Shown: in pieces, positions 22,815-36,923 of the stretch
Position numbering within the stretch: position 1 is the first letter of the stretch
Layout: each line of letters opens with the position of its first letter
Notes under the pieces: model-generated
The model's database searches: none
What the model saw: the letters and a program-made list of their open reading frames with translations, nothing else
What the model was told of the DNA's origin: nothing
Made by a program: the position numbers and the translations under genes
Source: Zanthoxylum bungeanum
Taxonomy: Eukaryota > Streptophyta > Magnoliopsida > Sapindales > Rutaceae
Direction: 5' to 3'
Assembly (NCBI GenBank): GCA_019454045.1
Contig: SKCR01036772.1
Location: 1 to 64,000, forward strand
DNA length: 64,000 nucleotides

Positions 22815-25318
22815 TATCATGGTTGGTGCTCGAAGTGCCAATCCGGATCGTATTTATGTCCGATTCATGAATATGAGCAATTTTATTTTCTATAATATTA
22901 CTTATTTAATGGTAGCACCTCTTGTCTTTTATACACATATTCGATCTAATTACGATTAGATCGAAACTAAATCTTGTTTAGTGATACACGTATATTAGAT
23001 AAAGACCCTAGGATTTACAATGTAGTGCGCAGTTATAATGTAGTTTGTAATTGACATTCGGAAGCGCATTATAATATGTATATCCTTAAATAAAGTTCAT
23101 GGTCAATATTTACTAACACGGGCCGGTTAGTAAAATTCGTTGAGACCAGTACATGTCGTATATCGTGACTTGATCTGATGGTTTATCCCAATGAACCATG
23201 AGTCTCGGGAGACTCGTATAGACATGTAGGTGTTTATTTGATAGACACTGAACGACTCACTGAAGATTTCTTAATAGATGGTACACCAACGTTAATAGGA
23301 ATCTTCTCGAGTTGAGCGAGCATAGTGGTCATTTGACTTAAGATACCACTGTGGATATATGAGTTATCCTCCACACTTTGATGGCAGTCACGTCACTGAT
23401 CTATTCATGATCAGACCTCCGCCTGTTCGTTGGGTGTGGACTGATGCTCATGATATCTTGTGCGTATCAAGATAAGATTCGTCAGTCCTGTGTACAGTGC
23501 ATAGATATTCAACACGTGTTTACGATCTAGTAAATCCATGGCCGTGGTATAACTTCAGAAACCAGTTTCGAATGTTATTTAGAGATCATAAATGAAAAGT
23601 CGACTATATTGTACTGAAAGGATTTGATGTTTTTATCTATACCCCAGGTATAATATGGATAGCCTGTGACGGATGGATTATACGTATGAAATGACCTCAG
23701 ATTGTATAGTTTAGCGAGATTATCCGTGGTCGTCATAATTCATGAATGGGTGAATTATGGACATGAAACTGGATTTCGTGATGGATAAACTTAAACTTAG
23801 AGTGTCTCACAATATGAATTGTACTCGTTGAGCAATTGGGCAACGCGTTATGAATAATACAAATTATTCATAATACTCCATCGGATTAAGTGACTTAATT
23901 CGAATCGTTTAATTGGTTAAACGATAACACATGTATTAGAGGATTTTGGCCAATCGTAATTACTATGTATTTGTATTTGATACATAATTGGATTAGATAC
24001 ACATTAATTAATCGTAAAATGAGATTTTGACACATGCCATAAATATATATGTATTTGTTATTTAATGTAAATGAAAATACACATATATATATATAATAAA
24101 TATATTAATTAATTATTTAGATTTTTAAATGTTAAATATTTAAATGATTAAATAATATCTATATTTCATAAATGTTATGAAATATGTTTAATTATTATTG
24201 GTGACATATGGCATGATTTATTAAGCTTAAGTGTGCAAATTTGATTTGTCTAAACTTAAAGCTTATCTTTAATTTAATTAGATTAAATTATAAAAAGGAT
24301 AATTTTGCCCCTCCTTAGTCGATCATTTGTGTTTAAAAAGGGAAAAAAATTTCTTCTTCTTTTTGACAACCACCATGGCCGAGAGCCTGAAAGAAATAAA
24401 GGGTTCCAATTTTGGTTTGATGAAACAAGAAGAAAATGGAGCAAAATCAAGAAAAAGCTTTAAGGAATTAAAGGTAATTCTATATCTCTTTAATCTTGAA
24501 AGCATGTTTCTTTTTTTCTTGATGACCTAGTAAGATTCTAGGGTTTCTTTTTCTTAATAATTTGGGGCTTTTGATTTTGGTATATGAATTGGAAGGATTT
24601 GATGCATGTGTGAAGTGATTTGGATGGAATTATTGTAATTATTGTCCAATTTATTCATTTGATGACTTGTTGCCATTTTAGAGTGTATGACCACTCTTGT
24701 AGTGCCTAGAATTTTTCTTGGGTACTTCATGTGTGGTGACTTTGATTGGTGTTATGTATTAATTGGATTAATCTTGAAAATTGGATTTTAAAGCATGAAA
24801 TTGGTGAAATCGGTTTCTGGATCAGATCTGGAGTGATTCTGATTTTGGAAATGAAAATATGTTTTGTGAATGTATTGGATGTATTTTGGGTATTGGAACA
24901 AATGACGGAAAGTGTTTCGGAGTTGAAATAAGCGAAAACGGCCAAAAACGGCGTTACTGGTTGACCTTTGAACCAACCGGGTGACGACTATCCAAACAGT
25001 GAATCTGTCACTGTTCAAGCTGCCCATGAACTTCCCTAACACTATTTGGGCTTACCCGGGCAATCCCCGTATGTGTTGGGTGGTCGGTTCGGTCAAAAAT
25101 GTGTTTTGCGTCATTTTACTGGAAAACGTTTTTCGTAAAAGTTTCGCGACGTTTCTACATTATTTATGTCACTATATCGAATAAATATGTTTAGGTGAAA
25201 TATGAATAAATTATTCATATTAGATATTGAATAATTTATTCGGTAATTTGAAAAGGTTCTAATTTACGATTTCTCCCAAACCGCGTTTCCGCCGCGCCCA
25301 TCTCCCAAAACCCCAACA
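22815..25318 (+). repeat. C3 left LTR
   Basis: It measures 2504 bp and ends CCCCAACA. The first bases read TATCATGGTTGG where the right LTR has TGTTAGGGTTGG, so the canonical TG start has mutated. The CAAAC duplication fixes the border. Small open frames such as 24327-24530 recur in the other LTR and are not genes. Confidence 0.93.
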
Positions 25319-25322
25319 AAAA

Positions 25323-25334
25323 TGGTATCAGAGT
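25323..25334 (+). promoter_or_regulatory. C3 primer-binding site
   Basis: TGGTATCAGAGT lies four bases after the left LTR and matches the initiator tRNA-Met complement. Confidence 0.9.
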
Positions 25335-28300
25335 AGGTCTGATGCTTCATCCATTACATTAATCATGCTTGATATATGATATATAATCCAATTTTAATAT
25401 TCACACATTCATGTAATCTATATGTTTCTTCACTTTTCGGTTCTACACTAAAGGAAACGTAACAGAAATTTAATAGTTAAATTGTGTTATGTTTTCTAAG
25501 GTAGAATTGAATTGTTTAAAAAATGATTTAGATTATAATTCTGCATTTGATGTGGAGTAATACTTCCTGAGGAAAATCCCCGCTTAAAATAGGGCTGTAG
25601 AGTGACGTGTATTAGATACATGTTTCTTGGTCCGTCTTGTCAATACGGTTTATGGGTATCTTTCTATGGTTACATTCCGAGACCGTGCCAAAGCAATGAG
25701 GGTGTATTTGATAGAATTTTATTCATGTCGGTTGTATATTGATACTAGACAAATTCAAGTGAAAGTGGAAATCCTGAACATGCCAAAGCTGTCAGGACTA
25801 CATCGGTAGCTTGAGTTTATCATTGGCAAGTGAAGCCTTGACACGCCTCCTTGTGAACGTGCCAAAGCTGTCTTAACGAGAAACGGTCAGGACGAAAACC
25901 AGAAGTCACTGGTGAGTGATTGACAATGAGTTGTCTACCTAATGAATATACGTAGGCAAGACCGTGCCAAAACTGTGAGTCAAAATATATTCATGGGATC
26001 CTACTCTCACTATGAAATTCGATTTAATTATTAAATTCATGTTCTCCGTTTGGGATTACGGTATTACGTAAAGTAGTGGGAGACACTGCTGGGTTAAAAA
26101 TCCATAACTATAGTAATGTGTAATTTTATGGAATTTACTGCTTTCGTTTTCCTATATTCTATAATGTTTATAGAATTAAACTTCTAATCCACTGCATGCA
26201 TATTACTTGAATATATTTTCTGACTTTACTTATGGTTGAGTAGTTCTAGAATAGGTTCTAGAAGGATGATGGACTTAGATATTGTTAGATTAGTTAAAAC
26301 CATCGGGAACTGTTGTTCCGTTTTTCTTAAAAATAAAGATAGTTTGTAACTTAGTTACTAAGTCACGATTAGGTAATCTAAAAGGATATTTGTTTTTGGA
26401 TATGATAGTCTAGTAAGAATAGTTTCTTGTGCAGTAAGAATTGACGTGAATTAGTTCATGTCTCGAGATTCTTGACTGGCATTAAGAAAACCCCATTAGT
26501 ATTTGTTTATCTTATAATAATGTTTCTTGACTTTAGTGAATTTTAGAAGTCACGTGTTTGACACAATTTGCTAATCAGTTATTTGCAATCGTTGTGAATA
26601 ATTGAACGCAAATCATAAAGCTTAAGAAATGAGATGCGTATAGTTGTGTATAGAGAATATAGATTCTCACAATACGACAACTATAGGTATTGGATACCAG
26701 ATCTCCCGTCTAGTTATTTAAAATAATATTTAATAACTGTTTTGATATTTGATATCAGAACTTGTGACTATTGGATAATTACTTGTTCTGTATAAACAGT
26801 TGTTACATATTTTAAATGTGACTAGTAGTGTCATTGATGAAAAGATAAACATTAAGAAAAATATTCGGTTAACTAAATAACTTGGAACTGTGCTTTATGA
26901 GATTTTATCATAAAAGCATTAGATGTTCATTCTGTATGGTAAATGATGGTCTGATACGAGATCACACCACATATCCTTATTCATTTAATGAATATTTTAT
27001 TCAGGATGTGATTGAATCTCATTTAACCAATGATCGTCATTGGACCACATATTTATTAAACTAATACATTGGATGTATGTAGTTTAATGAATTACAAATT
27101 GCCTTGGATAGTTTTCTTTACTTTGTAGCTTGGTTAATGAATTGTCATGACTTAGTTACGTGTTTCTAATAGAGAACATGTTGAACGTCTTGAATCGTTC
27201 AAGAACTTTCAATAGGTTTCTGATGAGACGCGGATATAATATTTTGAATGGTTCAAATATATTCTATTTATAGTGTTGAAAACTATATCTTTAAAATTCA
27301 TTGTGAGTCTTTGAATTGGTCAAAGATGTTTGATATGATCAAACACATGAATTTATGACAATTAGTTCTAAGGTATTTTATGAATGTGATTCTTACTCAA
27401 TATTAAACTTACACGATTCCATTTTGATGGAATTGGTCAGTGGGAGTAATCAGATCTTATATGATTAGATTCGTTGATATTGAGTGTTACCAAATTGGTT
27501 TTCAATACTCTTGGGGTTATGCTCCAGTAACACTAATTCATCTCTTTAATAAAGGTTCCATTTGTTTCTACAATTACATATATGATATGTATAGTAGAAA
27601 ATTTGAATCTTGAAAAGTTTGAGGTTTGAAGCTTTCTTTTGTATAATGGTTATATAATTGAAAGTACTTACGCCTTGGAGGTACAAGTGAAAGGTTTATC
27701 ATTTATTCTATTTAATGGAATATTGTATTCTATTTGATAGAATATCTTTTCTACGATCCCGAGTAATAAAATTAATATATTACTTGGTGTGTAACATTGG
27801 ATGTTGACGATTGCAGAAAAGACTTGACTTATTGAAGTCAATTGTGAGAATGATAAACTATAAGTGGAACTACATAATTAATAAGATGAAAAGACCCTTA
27901 GACAACTTTCGTATAAGTTCAATAAGATGTCATAATAATTTACAAAGTATCTGATACTTAATGATTTTGTTGGTTTCTTATCGAAGAAAAATTATCCTAT
28001 AACTTGTAGTGGGAACGATATTTGATATCGATTCCGGAATTTAGCATTGAACCATAGATCTAAGATTGTTCATAAGCTTACTATTAGAATTTTATTGAGC
28101 TTTAGTTATGAATCGTTCATAAAATGTGCAAATTATTTACGCAATGAAAGCGAAGTAGGCTTATTAAAGGTTTGACCTTTATAGTATGACTATGAGAAAC
28201 GTTATACTCAGAATTCTATTGTAGATTCTGTGAAAACTTGTATCTAGTTGCACTAATTGAACAATTAAATATATGTTGGTTAATGTTGATATTAAACCGT

Positions 28301-28592
28301 GTATTTTGGCTAAAGAATATAAAGTGGCGTTCCTGAATGTTTTCTTCGAATGAGAGATCCGTCGTGGTTTCTTTGTTTGAAGAAGTTCATTCTGGAATGG
28401 CCCTAGAGTTTGTATTTTGCTAAGATCACATTTTGATATACAAGCTAATAGAGCCTATTGTAGACTCAGATGAGCTTTCCGGAACTCCGTATTCTTTAAT
28501 TTTGATATCGGTCAGATTGTCTGATTTTATCAAAGCATAGAAAATACATATTTAGCAGTAGGGTCAGTGGGAGCGTACAAATTTCTTTCTAG

Positions 28593-28646
<54 letters not shown>

Positions 28647-29586
28647 TAAGTCTTATTTTCTCCGTGAAAGCAGTGGGAGTAGTCTCTGTTATATTTGATA
28701 TAAAGTTTCATATATGATATAAAACTAAGAGACTTGTGAGATACTCATATTAGTCGTAATTAGATATGATCTAACAAAGAACACATCAAGACTATATATA
28801 TGACAGTTAGTATAATTGTTTGACCGTTAACGTGTCTTTTATATATATAGTATTCATCTTTCGTAAATGATGATTCCTTTGTTGAAAGTGAAATTGATTA
28901 GAATGTCTAGTCAATCTTATGCGTCATAAGATGATGGCATAATGAATACTATATAATGTGCGATTAAAGATATCAATTTAATCGTAATTGTTACGAGTTA
29001 TTTTGATATGCTATAGATCATATATTGGGTCTTGAAACATTTTCTTGTTATCTTATAGATATTAAGAACGAGTTTCTTATTCATGGAGAATTTAGTCTGC
29101 AACCATAAGGTCAGATTAGTTTTGAGTCTAATTATAACAATAGATGGTCTATGTCATATAAAGTCAGAAAAGATACAGTGGGAGTGTCACGATTAATTCT
29201 ACTATGTTAGTGGAATCAGTTGCAACTTATGAAGTTGCATAGTGACCCTATAAATTAGAAGTTTTGATATTAGTGTTGCACTTGCGATTGTCTGCATAGT
29301 ATTTGGGTTTGAACTCTATATACTAGGACAATTCAGTAGCTATAGCACAATACTGATATAATGTCTGAGTCATATTGATGTGGAACTTGGATTCTACAAA
29401 ATATGAATGATTCTGGTTGAGGAAAACGGTTGGGTTTGTTGGACAGACTCAATTTATTAAAGTGGGCTTACTTGTTATTGCCTACCTCTTGAGTGCTATG
29501 TGAGCTCTTGAGGGCCATGAGTATGCGATACATATTAAGATGTGTATATGATATCATGGATTGGCACTAGAGCATGTGGGATAAAT
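25335..29586 (+). pseudogene. C3 internal region with RT and RNase H relics
   Basis: Most of this 4.2 kb has too many stops to read. At about 28320-28350 KVAFLNVFFE corresponds to the RT motif usually seen as KTAFLNGxLEE. At about 29318-29345 DNSVAIAQY corresponds to the RNase H motif usually written CDNxxAIxxA, with HIDVELGFYK-like sequence downstream. A purine tract (TGTGGGATAAA) precedes the right LTR. The order and strand agree with a copia element read left to right. Confidence 0.7.
28594..28644. repeat. (TA)n microsatellite
   Basis: An uninterrupted TA run of about 50 bases inside the C3 interior, not attributable to the retroelement. Confidence 0.9.
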
Positions 29587-32071
29587 TGTTAGGGTTGGTG
29601 CTCAGAGTGCCAATCCGGATCGTATTTATGTCCGATTCATGAATACGAATAATTTTATTTTCTATAATATTACTTATTTAATGGTAGCACCTCTTATCTT
29701 TTATACACATATTTGATCTGATTACAATTAGATCAAAACTAAATCTGATTTAGTGATACATGTATATTAAACAAAGACCATAGAATTTACAATATAGTGC
29801 GTAGTTACAATGTAATTTGTAATTGACATTGGGAAGCGCACTATAAGATGTATATCCTTAAATAAAGTTCCTGGTCAAGATTTACTAACACGGGTCGGTT
29901 AGTAAAATCCGCTGAGACCAGTACATGTCGTATATCGTGACTTGGTCCGATGGTTTATCCCAATGAACCATGAGTCTCAGGAGACTCGTATAGACATGAA
30001 GGTGTTTATTTGATAGACACTGAATGACTCACTGAATATTTCCTAATAGATGGTACACCAACGTCAATATGAATCTTCTCGAGTTGAGCGAGCATAGTGG
30101 TCATTTAACTTTAGATACCACTGTGGATATATGAGTTATCTTCCGCACTTTGATGGCAGTCACGTCACCGATCTATTCATGATCAGACCTCCGTCTGTTC
30201 GTTGGGTGTGGACTGATGCTCATGATATCATGTGCGTATCAAGACAAGATCCGTCAGTCCTGTGTTTAGGGCATAGGTATCCAGAACGTGTTTACGATCT
30301 AGTAAATCCATGGCCGTGGTATAACTTCGGAAACCAGTTTCGAGTGTTACTTAGAGATCGTAAATGAAAAGTCAACTATATTATACTAAAAGGGTTTGAT
30401 GTTTTTATCTATACCCCAGGTATAATATGGATAGCCTGTGACGGAGGGATTATACGTATGCAATGACCTCGGCTTGTATAGTTTAGCGAGATTATCCGTG
30501 GTCGTCATAATTCATGAGTGGGTGGATTATGGACACGAAATTGGATTTCGTGATGGATAACCTAAACTTGGAGAGTCTCACAATATGAAGTGTACTCGTT
30601 GAGCACTTGGCCAACGCGTTATGAGAAAATACAGATTATTCATAATACTTCATCGGATTAAGTGAGTTAATTCAAATCGTTTAATCGATTAAACGATAAC
30701 ACATGCATTAGAGGATTTTGGCCAATCGTAATTACTTTATATTTGTATTTGATAATAATTCGATTAGATACACATTAATTAATCGTCAAATGAGATTTTG
30801 ACACATGCCATAAATATATATATTTTTTTTAATGTAAATAAAAATACATATATAATAATAATTATATTAATTAATTATTTAGATATTTAAATGTTAAATA
30901 TTTAAATGATTAAATAATATATATATTTCATAAATGTTATGAAATATGTTTAATTATTATTGGTGACACATGACATGATTTATTAAGCTAAAGTGTGCAA
31001 ATTTGATTTATCCAAACTTAAAGCTTATCTTTAATTTAATTAGATTAAATTATAAAAAGGACAATTTTGCCCCTCCTTAGTCGGTCATTTGTGTTTAAAA
31101 AGGGGAAAAATTTTCTTCTTCTTTTTGACAACCACGGTGGCTGAGAGCCTGAAAGAAATAAAGGGTTCCAATTTTGGTTTGATGAAACAAGAAGAAAATG
31201 GAGCAAAATCAAGAAAAAGCTTTAAGGAGTTAAAGGTAATTCTATATCTCTTTAAGCTTTAAAGCATGTTTCTTGTTTTCTTGATGACCTAGTAAGATTC
31301 TAGGTTTTCTTTTTCTTAAGAATTTGGGGCTTTTGGTTTTGGTGGATGAATTGGAAGGATTTGATGCATGTGTGAAGTGATTTGGATGGAATTATTGTAA
31401 TTATTATCCAATTTGGTCGTTTGATGACTTGTTGCCATTCTATAGTGTTATGACCACTCTTGCAATGCCTAGAATTATTCTTGGGTACTTCTTGTGTGGT
31501 GACTTTGATTGGTGTTATGGATTAATTGGATTAATCTTGAAAATTGGATTTTAAAGCATGAATGGTCAAATCCGTTTCTGGATCAGATCTGGAGTGATTC
31601 TGATTTTGGAAATGAAAAATATGTTTTGTGAATGTATTGGATGTATTTTGGGTATTGGAACAATTGACGGAAAGTGTTTCGGAGTTGAAATAAGCGAAAA
31701 CGGCCGAAAACGGCGTTACCAGGTGACTTTTGAGCCAACCGGGTGACGGCTGTCCAAACAGTGAATCTGTCACTATTCGGGCAGCCCATGAACTGCCCTA
31801 ACACTATTGGAGCTGACCTGGGCAGTCCCATATGTGTTGGGTGGTTGGTTCGATCAAAAACGTGTTTTGCGTCATTTTACGGAAAAACGTTTTTCGTAAA
31901 AGTTTCGCGACGTTTCTACATTATTTATGTCGCTATTTGATATCGAATAAATATGTTTAGGTGAAATATGAATAAATTATTCATATTAGATATTGAATAA
32001 TTTATTCGGTAATTCAAAAAAATTTTAAATTACGATTTCGCCCGAACCGCGCTTCCTCCACGCCCCCAACA
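29587..32071 (+). repeat. C3 right LTR
   Basis: It measures 2485 bp, starts TGTTAGGGTTGG and ends CCCCCAACA. It is collinear with the left LTR, with numerous substitutions and small indels, indicating an old insertion. Confidence 0.93.
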
Positions 32072-32076
32072 CAAAC

Positions 32077-33005
32077 CACTCATGAAACTGAAGTATATTT
32101 TCCTATGTTTGAGAAAAGAGAGATAGCATCCTTATATAGGAGACAAATATGTATACGTTGTAGTAATTTTAATTGTATGTTTAATTTTGATCATTAAAAG
32201 AATTTAATTTTTTAACGTTAAAAATTTTAAAGCAAAAAAATAAAAAATAAATAAAAAAGTTAGTATTAAGCACAATTGTAACAACAAACACACGTTTTAA
32301 ACACATATAATATAGGCAATTGTAAGCTATTATAATAAGCAGATTTGTAACTCCCTTTTAATCAAATTAAAAAACCATTTAAATTTTAAATTTAGAACAA
32401 GACTTATACCTTCTTTTAAAATTAAAAATAATAATAATAATAATAAACTAATGGAGATGAAATGGCTCATGTGCTTAGGTGGATATCCTTAAATATAAGA
32501 AAGATGTCATAAATAGCTTAAAATAAGAGAAAAAATTTCGACTTATTTATATAGATATGTATTAAATTTTCTTAGATTTTAGACCATTAATTTTCATTTA
32601 AATTTGGGGCTCAACCGATCACTTATGTGGACCTTCTCCAAAACCACCCCTTGTGTTTCTTAAGATCACGTCTTAGAAAACTTTTTTCCTAAGAATTTCG
32701 AAAGATGAATCAAACTTTTGATTGAATCCAATCTATCCAAATAATTCTCAACCTAATAATTCTTTTTCCAAGAACCTTCTAAATTAGTTTTGTGATGCTA
32801 AGTCTGAATATCTAAGCCTCTAACAGATTGAATCTACTACCAAATATTTTGAAAGAAAATCAACATCTACAGTACAAATGTAAAGATTCAAACTCTTGAT
32901 TTCAAGAATGAAACAGGAGGTGCTCAATATCTCAACTAACGAGTGGTTTGCTACTATAGGTCTTGTTTAATTATGCAAAATCCGAGCAATTTTCTCCCTT
33001 ATTAA
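32077..33005. other. Intergenic AT-rich stretch
   Basis: No gene, RNA gene or repeat border is recognised. A short (AAT)n run lies near 32427-32446. Confidence 0.5.
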
Positions 33006-33843
33006 GGGTCCGTTTATTTGGCAATAAAACGATTTCCAAAAAATATTTTCCTCATTTTACGGTATTTGGGACACTTACGAAAACTTAATTGATGTAAATT
33101 ATTTTTCGGTCAATGAAAAAGTTGTCATTTTTCGGAATTTTTTTTTTATTTTGTCCAAAATTTTCATAACTCACTTTAAGGAATGACAAAATTTGGACTT
33201 AGAACTAGATCTGCATGGATCCAAGTTGGGATGTGTTTTGGGAGATCTAGGTCCGTATCTTGATCCAGGACAAAATTTCAGGACTCAGATGTGGGTATAC
33301 TCAGTGCAGATCCGGGTATACCCAAGCTGGATCCGGAAATCCAATTTTTTCAATTTTTTTCAATTATATTTGTATAACATTATGCTCTCCGGTCCTGGAA
33401 TTCCGATCCTACGTGGATCTCAATCAGCATATACCCGAATTCGGAAATCCAAAATATCTCTTATATATATATATATATTATATTTGTATAAAATCATGGA
33501 TTCGAGTAACCAGATCTAAAAATCCGAATTTTTAAAATATTTTTTCTATTATATTTGTATAAATTAATAAAATTATGAAAACAGATCTTGGAATTTTGGA
33601 CCTATGTGGATATGGATTCGGAAATATTCGGATCTGGAAATTCGATTTTTTTTTTTTTTTTTTTAATTTTTGTTAAAATTATATTTGTATAAAAAATACT
33701 TGACATGCCAAACATTAGAAAATATTTTTTGAAAAATATTTTCGGGTAATAGCCAAATACGAAAACACTTTCCATTTCAGAATAATTTTCATTGAATATA
33801 TTTTAGTCATAAAAATCAATACACATCGAAACAAACGGACCCC
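33006..33843. mobile_element. MITE with GGGTCCGTTT terminal inverted repeats
   Basis: The left end GGGTCCGTTTATTTGGC and the right end, inverted, GGGTCCGTTTGTTTCG match over the first 10-11 bases and loosely beyond. The inside contains several copies of TTATATTTGTATAA spaced 70-130 bases and GATCCGGAA-like words. Open frames at 33193-33535 are not conserved-looking. No clean target duplication is seen. Confidence 0.6.
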
Positions 33844-34450
33844 AAATTGAGATAGACAGAATTTCAAATACCCAGATTATCATTGTATGAATTTATAATC
33901 TAAGGTAAATTTTGATTTTTTAACATCGGGAGATTGTAATATAATAGTTTAAAAAATGTCTTGCTTCGCGTGTTTTCTCAAAAACTACATTTAAATGCTA
34001 TAGCAAAAAGCTGAAAGATAGGTGGGAAGATTAGTGACAGAGTCACCAAGAGGCGACTAAGGTCAATCATCCTTATTAAATGTGAAAATTTATTAATTAA
34101 TGATATAATTTTACCTTCCCACTGCTAAAATAAAAAAATTAAAAAAAAAATAAAAAAAAATAAAAAAAAAATCAAATTTTAGTCTCAGTGAATTAATATT
34201 CTGGACCAAAACAGCAAACAAGAACAGACAAAAGGAAAAGGAGCCCTTTTAAGGTGAAACGGTTGATAACAAGTGCTTTTTAAACTTTTACAAGAAAATT
34301 TGAGAAGGAATGATTGAAAAGGTCAAAAAAAGAATGTTAAGCATGAGAAAGAGATGGACAGTAGAACACAGTTGTGCCATAATCAAGTAAAAGAAAGTGA
34401 TTATGGAGATGGGTCACCACTATGACAATATTGTTATAATGTTAATCTTA
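33844..34450. other. Intergenic, low complexity in part
   Basis: No gene is seen. An A-rich tract covers about 34125-34175. Confidence 0.5.
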
Positions 34451-35926
34451 TGAAAGTGCACCTATAAGCACTAGCAATAACAACATTATATACCCAATAG
34501 GGGTGAATTGGGTTATCGCTATAAATGCGGAATTAATAAATCTTTGCCGATTTTAAGCTCTTATTACCAATATAGCACTTAGATTAATTTTCTCTATTTC
34601 AATGAAATAATCTAGATGCAAGTTTCCTATTTAATATATAAATGTAAATCGATTTGCAAATAAATAAAGAGTAGGGATAGAGAAAACGACACCAGGATTT
34701 ATAGTGGTTCGGCCAAACGTGCCTACGTCCACTACCTCAAGCCTCGCTTGAAGATTTCCACTATCAATCCGAGTTTACGATGGCTCACTCGTTAACCAAG
34801 AGTTTTCTGCAAAGGTGCACTCCAAACCTTTACAATGAGTATTATGCGTAGGCGCACTCACAAACTTTTACAACTACCCAACTAATGGGATTTCAACAAC
34901 TACCCAACAAATGGGATTTCAAACCACAAGTGTTTTAGATTGGAAGATTTAAACTCACTTGGGCACTCACAAATATAAAGAAGATGATATGAGTTGCAAC
35001 CCAAGTGTTCTAAGCTCTCTACAAATGTATGAAGGTTTTGTGTGTGAGCTTGAGAGTGTTTTTGCTTTTTACGAATTGATATGAAGGTGCAAGATATTAG
35101 CAAAAATGAGTTGGGGTTCATTTATATAGAAAATGAAGAACACTCCATAATGGCTACTGTTGAGACCGGTATGCCGGTCTCTGACACCGGTATGCCGATC
35201 TCCAACGGATATATGACCGTTTGGAGAACTAGCCGTTAGATCGGTATGGTCATCGGTATGGGGACCGGTATGGTACTTGCCGGTTCCAGTAGCATTGCAC
35301 TACAAAGAGCTAGACCGAAATGGAGATCGGAATGGGGACAGGTATGGATCTCTCTAGTTCCAGTAGCTATGCACTATGAAGAGCTAGACCAGAATGAGGA
35401 CTGAAATGGTGACCGAAATGGGGACCAGAATGGTGACCGGAATGGATCTCCCTGGTTCCAGTAGCTATGCACCATGAAGAGCTAGACCGGAATGGAGGCC
35501 GAAATAGGGACCAGAATGATGACCGGAATGGATACCGGAATGGATCTCCCTGGTTCCAGTAAGCATGCATTCTAAGGAACTTGACCGGTATGGTCACCGG
35601 AATGGCAATGGTAAGCCGGTCTCAAAACAAAATGCATAATAAGGAAGGTTTAAGGCATTTTGTCATGATCATAATGTATCTAAATGAATGTGCATGCAAA
35701 TTCTATGAGTTTAGGCACTTGAACATACAATTCACAATTACAAATAGAGCTATAAGCTAAGACTTGAATAAAATCTTCAATTTTCCGCAAGTCTTCACAA
35801 TCTCACTCTTCACCACTGCATGCTTCGACAACTTTTTGGAATGTCTCGTTGTTGCTCGTCGAAGTCTTCACTCGCGTTGCATGATCAAAATCCAATATGC
35901 GACATGTCGTGGCTATGTCACTAACA
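34451..35926 (-). repeat. S 3' LTR (left copy)
   Basis: It measures 1476 bp. It exceeds the other LTR mainly through extra copies of a GACCGGAATGG-type minisatellite at about 35160-35600. Confidence 0.9.
35160..35625. repeat. GACCGGAATGG / ACCGGTATGG minisatellite in S LTR
   Basis: Short imperfect repeats of ACCGGTATGG and GACCGGAATGG, mixed with a longer unit ending GTTCCAGTAGC(A/T)ATGCA. The same array with fewer copies is at about 39240-39605 in the other LTR. Confidence 0.8.
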
Positions 35927-36690
35927 ATCTCCCTCTTTTGATGATGGCAATCCCTTAAAACTTGTGAGCTTCTAGGAGTCTAAATTTGACGATTTTGCTC
36001 CCCCTCAATATTAGCTCCCCCTCAATGTGTGATAGTCTTCAAATAGCTCTATAAGACTTGGACAAACACATTAGTACATTTAAATCCAATGGTGAATGTA
36101 ATACAAGTTTTAACCTCATTTCTAATGATTTCTCCCCATTTGACATAATCAAAAAGTGGAGAAGCAAAAATTAAGTTCTAAATGAGATACCAATAAGATG
36201 TGTGCAAAAATGATAACAAAATTAAAATTTATGCACATTTGGCATTTCCCCATTTGTGCAATAAGATGTAAAATTCATGCATAAAGTATTTTTCAAAAGT
36301 TAGATACTCATGAATACCATTTTGAAATCTAATATCATCTTAAACATGATTTCTCCCCTAATTTGATACCAATTAAAAAATAAATCAATACATTTCATGA
36401 TACCAATTGAAATAAAATAGGGGTTTAAATGTATGATTAAGACATTTAGTGATATCAAATGAAAATCGATATCAATAGAAAGTTCATTACTTGCCTAATC
36501 ACCTGTATGCAATAAAAATATTTTACCAATTGAAAATATGCATACAATACACAATTTAGAGGAAACGGTACCAATATTTCCGTGAGTACGGAGTTTACCT
36601 ATTACCATTGCGATTCCTCATCTTTTTGAGCCTTTGGGATCAATTTGCATTTCTCTTTTAAGATCTTTCCCAAAGCTCCCCCTACAAATT
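35927..36690. other. S untranslated internal segment
   Basis: This non-coding interior lies between the gag end and the polypurine tract. It carries CTCCCCCTCAATATTAGCTC-like repeats. In complete relatives this is where pol would precede the 3' LTR. Confidence 0.5.
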
Positions 36691-36692
36691 TT

Positions 36693-36896
36693 TCAAATAG
36701 ATTTTGGTACCCAAACTTTCTTGGGTCCATTAGGGTTAATTTTGATTCCTTGTGGAATCCATGCATTCTTAATCACATTATTGTATTTACATTCAAAAAT
36801 TTTATGACCATTTTCATTACATGCATGACATGTGACATTTTCATTGATAGTATTTTTAACATGGGAGTCGGATGCCTTAACAAAATAATTCCTCAA
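36693..36896 (-). pseudogene. S second zinc-knuckle segment
   Basis: The minus-strand frame reads TCHACNENGHKIFEC, then NAWIPQGIKINPNGPKKVW. This is the extra knuckle and linker that in SIRE-like copia elements follows gag just before the protease. It is in a different frame from gag and ends without reaching an active-site DTG. Confidence 0.7.
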
Positions 36897-36923
36897 AAAT
36901 TTTCTCTTAATATTAGGCCTATA

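Larger units (their letters stand above)
22815..32071 (+). mobile_element. Ty1/copia retrotransposon C3, full length but decayed
   Basis: LTRs at 22815-25318 and 29587-32071 are flanked by the 5-bp target duplication CAAAC (22810-22814 and 32072-32076). The primer site TGGTATCAGAGT follows the left LTR at 25323. The interior has no long open frame. Only short relics of RT and RNase H can be read, so this insertion has been decaying for a long time. Confidence 0.93.

Noticed and set aside
24327..24530. Short open frame starting after ACCACCATGG in the C3 LTR
   Set aside because: It lies in an LTR, is disrupted in the other LTR copy (ACCACGGTGG), and has no known motif.
30131..30367. 78-residue open frame with ordinary-looking composition
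   Set aside because: It lies in the C3 right LTR and has no counterpart of the same length in the left LTR.
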